Below are positions 57,901 through 64,000 of a DNA stretch of 64,000 bases, in pieces. The notes under the pieces were generated by a model. It was not told where the DNA came from and ran no database searches. It saw nothing but the letters and a program-made list of their open reading frames with translations. Origin of the DNA: Phanerochaete sordida. Its lineage: Eukaryota > Basidiomycota > Agaricomycetes > Polyporales > Phanerochaetaceae. The stretch lies in the NCBI GenBank assembly GCA_019973155.2, contig BPQB01000062.1, forward strand, positions 1 to 64,000, given 5' to 3'. The translations under genes and the position numbers were made by a program. Numbering within the stretch: the first letter of the stretch is position 1; each line of letters starts with the position of its first letter.

Positions 57901-59048
57901 GCTGAGACCGGTGGGAAATACGTGCGTAGTGTCCTGCTCGTCCTGCTATCTACGCCTCTGACGAACTATTCTCCACGTAGTTCCCGCTCGCGATCAACTT
58001 CCTTTGTAAGTGGTATTTACTGTGCACCGTTATGAGTACCCTCACCGCGAGACAGTCGTCGGCATGTACATCGAGCAGTTCTGTCTAGCCGTGCTCTTCT
58101 TCCTCAAGATCGCGGACGGCATTTCGTTCTTGGTCGAGGGGATCCTGATGCTGCTTCTCATGGCCCTTACGCTGTCTGCCCAGGTCTTATACCAGAACAG
58201 CTTCGATCGTACGTCCTATTAAAGAAACATTTGGAGTTTTGAAAAACTGACGAGATGTTCCAGCGATAACTGGGTTCCTTCCTATGTCGCTCGCGACAGA
58301 GCAATTGCAGAAGCGCTGGGAGGCCCACAGGACACACAAGCACAGCAGCAGCCAGGACTCCGAGATGAATCTTTTCAGCAAGAACGGTACGCGATACTTG
58401 GCATCCCAGGAGGTTGTTGAAGATACTCATAGCTTCCTAGGTCTGAAGATGGTCGTCAACCACCACCTCGTGAACCCCGTTGAGAGACTAGCGAAGCACA
58501 TCGAGACGAACATGGCGAAGGTCGCGGACGTCCAGTCCGACATAGGCCATGGTGTTACAGACGAGGATGTCGCGGAGGGCACCACCTCCGCGCACGACGC
58601 CACCGCGCACCAGCCCGCGCACCACCACCCACACGGACACAACCCGCACTACAACCACGCGCACCACGGGCACACACACCCGCATGCCGCGCACCGGCGC
58701 ACGAAGTCGTCGCACCGCTCCGGCGACTCGGCCGTGAGCAAGGTGTCGCGGCGGCTCCCGCAGCTCGCGCCCGCCGCGCCGAAGCGCGCCGCGAACGCGG
58801 ACAAGGACGAGGACGGCGCGGACGAGGACTTCGACGCGCACGGCTTCGACCACCCGTCGACGTACGCGGAGCAGCCGTGGATCTGGCTCCCGCGCGACCC
58901 GCTCGGGCTGAGCGCGCGCTTCGTGCACGAGTTCCGCGCGCTCGGCGTCGACGCGAGCGACGAGGGCGCGGTCATGGACGAGCGCGGGAACGTCGAGGTC
59001 AACCGGAGTCCGCCCGACGAGGACTGGAGCGGCGGGCACGATGCGTAG
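54977..59048 (+). CDS. CSC1/OSCA-type calcium-permeable stress-gated cation channel (DUF221 family)
   Basis: Multi-exon gene. N-terminal RSN1_TM region: AEGTDSQTFLTALITNASVL, RLWRIYEPRTYLPPPE, KRAVSLPTGWWKW, MDAYMFLRFLRLLIILFASI. Cytosolic PHM7-type region: RTVLITNVPPEL and a long charged insertion (RRVVRKKHKADTKAAKAG) before GSAFIQCNLQ. Seven-helix channel core: YEMRFRYVTSWIASIGLIIL, NASIFFLTWTVTQGLSGAGS, MYFVKKWFLGRTPRQAYE, FGLVLPRISLLATIALAY. C-terminal PHM7_ext-like part with a His-rich run (HHHPHGHNPHYNHAHHGHTH) and QPWIWLPRDPLGLSARFVHE. These proteins are osmosensitive cation channels of plasma membrane or endomembranes. The His-rich loop could bind metal (inference). Confidence 0.88.
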
Positions 59049-59447
59049 AACGCCGTGGATATCGGAATACTGTACAAACTAACTGCCATACCTAATCACC
59101 GTCGTAATGAACACTTCCTTCATGCCACCCGTGCTGGAGTCCATTTGACATGCTGCCCCACCAGCTTCAGAATTCATTTCTTATCCACTGCATCCGCCGG
59201 TGTATCTCCACATCGATGGCGCGGCGTAACGGTCGCTGCGAAGCCCACCGCCAGAGACTGACTCGAGTTGGCTCTCTGCACGCGGAGACACGAAGCGAAC
59301 TGTGGGCATCGCGGTATTAGCGACGGCCGTGCGGCACGCCATTTATAATGCGTCACATCCCTCCCATTGATAAATGTAAGATACGTTCCCGCTCCGAGAG
59401 CTGACGGCAAGCTTTTGTTACACAAACGCGGGTAGAGGCGGCGTCGC
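59049..59447. other. Intergenic between convergent CSC1-like and SEC61 genes
   Basis: About 400 bp of 3' flanks; nothing further seen. Confidence 0.45.
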
Positions 59448-61212
59448 TCATAGGAGGTCGCCGAGTGCCGCGAGCTCGGGGCCACCCGATTCCCGCATGC
59501 CGATTTCCCAATCTGCAGGTGATCTGTGAGCGCACGCACAAATGACAGGGGAAAAGATAGGCGTACAGCTGTAGATGATGGTAACGGCCATGAGGATACC
59601 GGTGCCGCTACCGATCGCACCCATGAGGTCGGCAGCAACGGAGAGTAGGCCAAGGATGGCACCGCCAAGCGCGGCCGCAGTCGGGACGACACGCTTGAGC
59701 TCCTTGTACATCGAGCCTTCACGGTGACCGGCCATGACCTGCATGACTGAAGTGAGCATGAGGAGCTATGCATATAATCTATTGGACGCACCATCTGCTG
59801 CTCCTTCAGCTGCTTGGCAATGTCACGTGGTCCGCTTCCAGAGACTTCAATCCAGGTCTTGGAGAAGATGGCGCAGGCAGAGGTAATGAAAGCGATGTAG
59901 ATGAGGGTGTGGATGGGGTCGAGAAGAACCTCCTTGACGTTGTGTGGCGGCGACATGTAGTATGCGACACCAGAGACGGCTTGCAGCTGCGGCGAGTCGT
60001 CGAGAGGCTAATGCAGCGTCAGTAATCTGCCACGCGCAAGGCAGGAGCGCCTTACCTCCCAAACACCAAGCAGCCTGACAAGGAAGTTGTCCGGGAAACG
60101 GCCAGCGAGCATCTGCGAGAGGATGAAGACGTTGGACGTTAAGGCAGACTGCAGCATGATAGGCATGTTCGAAGTGTAGAAGAGCTTGACGGGGTAGGAG
60201 CCACGTTGGCCGCGGAAGCGGTTGCTCTTGACAGGGATCTCGATGCGGAAGCCCTGAAGGTAGATGACGACCGCGAAGACGATGACGGTGGCAATCAGGT
60301 TCATGACGTTCGGGAGACGGTCGCGCCAGAACGCCTCGCGGAGCGCACGGCCCTTGTCGTTCCAGGTGAAGAGAAGGTGGAAGAGGGAAACGACGGCGCC
60401 CTCAAACTCAGGACCACGACCAGTATTGATAGTGGTGGGCGAGAAGGCCTTCCACACAATCGACTCGCAGATGTTGGTCGCGATGAAGAGCGAAATACCG
60501 GAGCCGAGACCGTAGCCCTTCTGGAGCAACTCGTCGAGGAGAATGACGATGAGCGAGGCAGAGATGAGCTGGATGACGAGTAGGAGACAAACACCCGCGC
60601 CGAGGTCAGAGGGCTGGCCGTAGAGACCAGTCATGACGTATACGGTTGCCTGACCGAAAGCGATGACCAAAGCAAAGACTATAACAGAAAACGAGTTAGA
60701 TGAGGAGGACGCTACGCTTTGACAGGGTTCGTCACGCACGCTTTTGGGCCCCGCTGAACAGCGCACGGTCCTCCTTGAGCGAAAAGTCGACCTCGATGAG
60801 GTTTGCACCAGCCAGCAGTTGCATAATCATTCCGGAGGTGACGATGGGGGTGATACCGAGTTCCATGAGCGTGCCGCGGTTCGAGGCGAGGATGACACGC
60901 ATCCAGTAGAGCGGGTCAGACGAGTCGGACGACATGATGCCGTAGAGGGGGACTTGGGAGCAGACCAAGAAGATGAGCAGCGTGACGGCCGTCCATAGTA
61001 CCTTCTGGTTGAAAGGAACCTGTGGAGGGCGTGTCGCGTGAGTGACGCGCGGAGACACGTACGGCGGGGCGCGCATACCTTGCGGTCTGGCGACGAGACT
61101 TCCGGGAGGAGCGGCAGGAACGGGCGGACGAGGTTGAGGAACCGGACTATGCAGAGCGTTCAGCATGCGTCGAGCAACGTCTGGAGCGACGACGAGACGT
61201 ACATCCGCTCAT
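59448..61212 (-). CDS. SEC61: Sec61 alpha, pore subunit of the ER protein translocon
   Basis: Starts with a 10-nt first exon (61212-61203, encoding MSG plus one base) spliced to 61146-61079, giving [20 protein letters not shown], then [49 protein letters not shown] blocks, [40 protein letters not shown] and the conserved terminus [12 protein letters not shown] after a final small intron ([11 protein letters not shown]). All ten transmembrane segments of the SecY/Sec61 alpha fold can be placed. It forms the protein-conducting channel for secretory and membrane proteins, including the secreted enzymes of this window. Essential and single-copy in most fungi. Convergent with the CSC1-like gene. 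Confidence 0.93.
61203..61212 (-). other. SEC61: 10-nt first coding exon of SEC61
   Basis: ATGAGCGGAT followed by GTACGT; joining to the acceptor before 61146 gives MSGFRFLNL, the expected Sec61 alpha start. Confidence 0.85.
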
Positions 61213-61424
61213 GTTGGCGGCGGGGACCGTGGACGGGGTTGAAGACGTGGATGAGGACAACCTACGGACACGTCGCCAATTTCAGTGACCTGGCACACCA
61301 AACAGCCATAAACAGCGTCATCTAATCTCTTCGGCGTCCCGCTGCAGATAAGATAAGATCTCATCCCGAAGCGTATGGCCAGCCCCGAAGACTCCTATCC
61401 AACTCCGATTGTCACTTCCTGAGG

Positions 61425-62906
61425 ATGGATAGCCAGGAGGTTTGTATCCTCTGCGGAATCACGCCGTTTGGTGGCCCAGCTTCATTTTGCCCCCCGAGTA
61501 GAGACGTTGCGGCCGCAATTGCGAGGGAAATCCACGACGCCGGCTTCGTTGGAATGCCTCTGGACGAGGTCACCACCATGATCCTCGACATCTCTCGAAG
61601 ACACGGTCTCAATTCAGTCGCAAGATCCTTCCTGGAGGACACACACCTCGGATACGAACTGGACTGTGTCGCCATCGGTCACTTCGATGCGACGGGCGAG
61701 TACGAGCCGTGTTACCACCATGGGCGCACGCTGCACCCGACCGGCGACGACGCCGTCGTGCGCCGAGTGTCAGCAGACAGCAACGACGGGGAATTCCAGA
61801 GCGTCGTCGACTTCGAGTATGGTGCGCGCGTCGAACGCGACGCGCCGTCGACCTGCTACACGGACCACGGCGGATGGCCGTGCAACATTTGGGTCCACGT
61901 CGCATGCTGGGCGTACCTTCAAGAGTGGCTCGCATGTCCGCTCCTGCCACGCACTGGGCGGGCGGGAACGCCGCTTTCGCTAGCGGGCGAGCTGTACGAG
62001 GTCGCCGCGTCGCGCTACGAGCCTCCGGCGCCGCGGTGCGGCGCGCTCCCATGCATCGACTACGGCGGCACGCTCGGGGCGTACATGGGCACTGAAGGGC
62101 AGAACTACATCCTCGGTTCGCGCAGAGGTGTCAAGCACATAGTCAAAGCACTCGAGGATGGCCTTCGCGGCATGCAGCTCGCTCCAGCGATCAGGAAGGA
62201 CTCACGCTACTGGATGTGGATCCGCCCCGACATGTGCGTATACCCAGCGCCATTTTTATGCTGGAGCTAACGTGCGTACAGCTGGCCGCGCGCACTCCAT
62301 CAAGGGCCGCAGCAGCCCACTCAGCTCTACATTTCGTCCAGCACCATGGCGCAGACGCGTGCAGCATTATGCAGTCTCCCGAACGAGCTCTTTCCCGAGC
62401 TTCTCCAGCACTGCCAGCTCGAGGACCTCTTCGCGCTCGCATCGACATGCAAGGAGCTGCACGCGCGGGTGCTCGACCGCGGCTCGCTTGCGCACACGCT
62501 CCAGCTCTCCATGGCGGACCGCAGCAGCCCTCTCCGCTGGACGCTGCCCGTGCCGAGTCTGCGCGAAGAGTGGCTCGTCGCATGCGAGGCGATGCAGACG
62601 TGGCTACCGGCGGGCTCAACAACACCACCTACGTCTGCCAATGTGACGTCCCCAGCAACGCTTCCGCCGCTCCCGCTCTTCGACCCTGCCTTTCCCCTCG
62701 CGGCCTTCCTCCGCGCGTACCGCGACTCCGACTCGATGCGCTCGCGGCGCCGGCGCTGGGAGCTGATCAAGCAGTGGGACGTGCTCTTCGCAAATTATCG
62801 GCGCGACGGCTGGGAGCGGGATGATTTTGTGCCGCCCGGGACGACGTGGGCCTTGGACCGCGATGGCATTCTCGTGTGCCAGTGCGTACCGACGGAAGCA
62901 AGCTGA
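61425..62906 (+). CDS. Cys/His-rich domain plus F-box fusion protein, copy 4 (inverted)
   Basis: Exons 61425-62233 and 62282-62906, 48-nt intron (GTGCGT..CGTACAG), 477 residues. Cys/His positions: C7, C10, C22, C81, C96, H98, H99, H104, C144, C153, H158, C161, C171. Motifs EVCILCGITPFGGP, CVAIGHFDATGEYEPCYHHG, CNIWVHVACWAYLQEWLACP, LPCIDYGGTLGAYMGT, then RPDIWPRAL across the junction and the F-box SLPNELFPELLQHCQLEDLF followed by ALASTCK. C-terminal RSRRRRWELIKQWDVLFANY and ILVCQCVPTEAS. Opposite strand to copies 1-3 and separated from them by the CSC1-like and SEC61 genes. Intact; 212 bp from the SEC61 start, so the two share a divergent promoter. Confidence 0.85.
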
Positions 62907-63011
62907 AGACGCCCACGCTTCTTCGCTGAAGGAATTTTCACAGATTACATGTCATGTGCTCAGCTCATTGCCTTTCTCCTTTGAAATTATCTACGACTTA
63001 CCGACCTGAAA

Positions 63012-64000
63012 TTAGGCCGGAGTCACAAGGAATGCGGCGGTATCATGTGCGGCGATGCTGGCCGAGTAGCTCCCGCTGAACGTCCCCAGGTCCTTGCCCG
63101 CCCACATGTCGTGCACCACATACTTTGACCCTGCAGCAAGCCCGGGGACGAGGCTGAAGGTGAAGCCCATCGTCGCGGTGCTGCTGGCGGTGTTGATGAT
63201 GAAGACATGCGTGCCCTTCGTGGACGTTCCCGCGTAGAACTCTGGCGGGTTTGTCGTCGTCGTACCGTTGGCAGTGGGCGCAAACGGCTTGGCGGGAGCG
63301 CCGATGGTGGCGTCCTGGTGGAACGCCAGAAGCTCCGGGTTGGTGACGATGGCGAGCTGGGTGCTGTTCAGCTTGCTCAGCTAGAGGAAGACCTTTTGTC
63401 AGCATTGAGTCTGGGGAATACTCCCGACAACGGCTCACGTCAGTTCCCAGTAGGATGGGGCTCTTCATAAAACACCACGCCGCGAAGTGAGTGCGCTGCT
63501 CTTGGATCGTGAGATCTCCATTTCCGATTTCCATCATGTCCCTTCAGTGACCGGTCAGCGATATGGCTGACTGTATCAAATGCACGCAACTCACATGTCA
63601 TTGTGTGAGTAGAAGTCCACGTAGTCCAGGTATTGTGCGTTCGTGGTGAGGATCTCCGTGATATAACTCCAGCTTGCGCTCGAGTCGCCAGACATGCGCC
63701 AGGAATGTCCCTATAGGAGAGCTCAAGTCAGGCTGTCCAAAGCAAGGAGAGTGAAGGACGTACAACGCGTGAGCCCCATTGCCAGACGTTAGCAGCGCCC
63801 CAAATGCAGAGGCTGAACTGGACAGGGCGAGACTGTGCAGCTAAAGCCGCGCTACGATGTGTCAACGCCAGTAGCAGTACTCGACAATGGCATGGATCCC
63901 TACGTCATCTGGCGATAGCGTATCGCCGAGTTCGAGTTGCTAGTTGTTCGTTCAGCGACGAGTAAGTGACCGGAACGATCGAGTACTCACTAATAATCGT
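63012..64000 (-). CDS. GH27 alpha-galactosidase, C-terminal part, cut by the window edge
   Basis: Minus-strand exons read, upstream to downstream, SLCIWGAANVWQWG, GHSWRMSGDSSASWSYITEI, YVDFYSHNDM joined across an intron to DMMEIGNGDLTIQEQRTHFA, AWCFMKSPILLGTDLSKLN and NPELLAFHQDATIGAPAKPF, ending in a beta-domain (VHDMWAGKDLGTFSGSY) at the stop 63012. This is the second half of the GH27 (beta/alpha)8 barrel plus the C-terminal antiparallel beta domain; the WRMSGD Asp aligns with the family acid/base. The nucleophile region and signal peptide lie beyond the window. Retaining alpha-galactosidase acting on galactomannan or raffinose-type sugars, presumably secreted. Confidence 0.85.

Overview
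The window is nuclear DNA of a filamentous basidiomycete, most likely an agaricomycete of the polypore type. The genes are GC-rich and packed with introns of about 45-60 nt that have GT..AG ends and CTGAC/CTAAC-like branch sites. Secreted glycosidases, small secreted proteins, F-box proteins and APH-like kinases are abundant. No tRNA, rRNA, CRISPR array or prokaryotic signal was recognised. Gene models below were built by hand from splice signals, reading-frame phase and family resemblance, without searches.

Layout. 1-1.8 kb: 5' part of a Ty3/gypsy-like retroelement on the minus strand, cut by the window edge. 2.2-3.2 kb: remnant of a repeat-associated (DUF6589-like) gene. 4.2-5.4 kb: NmrA-like protein. 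5.5-10.5 kb: two tandem MFS anion:cation symporter paralogues. 10.9-13.7 kb: AAA+ ATPase. 14.9-18.6 kb: secreted GH92 alpha-mannosidase, convergent with a small single-pass membrane protein. 20.3-28.9 kb: four tandem APH-like kinases with an intron-containing 72-residue Cys/His-rich protein inside the array; a fifth kinase copy lies at 46.7-48.1 kb. 29.4-31.9 kb: two small secreted proteins behind TATA boxes. 34.3-46.3 kb: one 19-exon gene for a predicted 3,703-residue PH-like/coiled-coil scaffold. 48.6-49.0 kb: a small Cys-containing membrane protein. 49.2-54.3 kb: three tandem copies of a two-exon family joining a Cys/His-rich domain to an F-box; a fourth, inverted copy is at 61.4-62.9 kb. 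Between them lie a CSC1/OSCA-type channel (55.0-59.0 kb) and SEC61 alpha (59.4-61.2 kb). 63.0 kb to the edge: C-terminal half of a GH27 alpha-galactosidase.

How it fits together. Housekeeping genes (SEC61, CSC1-like channel, AAA ATPase, the giant scaffold) are interleaved with locally amplified families (MFS x2, APH-like kinases x5, Cys/His-F-box x4) and secreted enzymes or peptides. The best candidates for something undescribed are the Cys/His-F-box family, whose two halves look like separate genes until a conserved 48-51 nt intron is recognised; the small zinc-type protein in the kinase array; and the giant scaffold.
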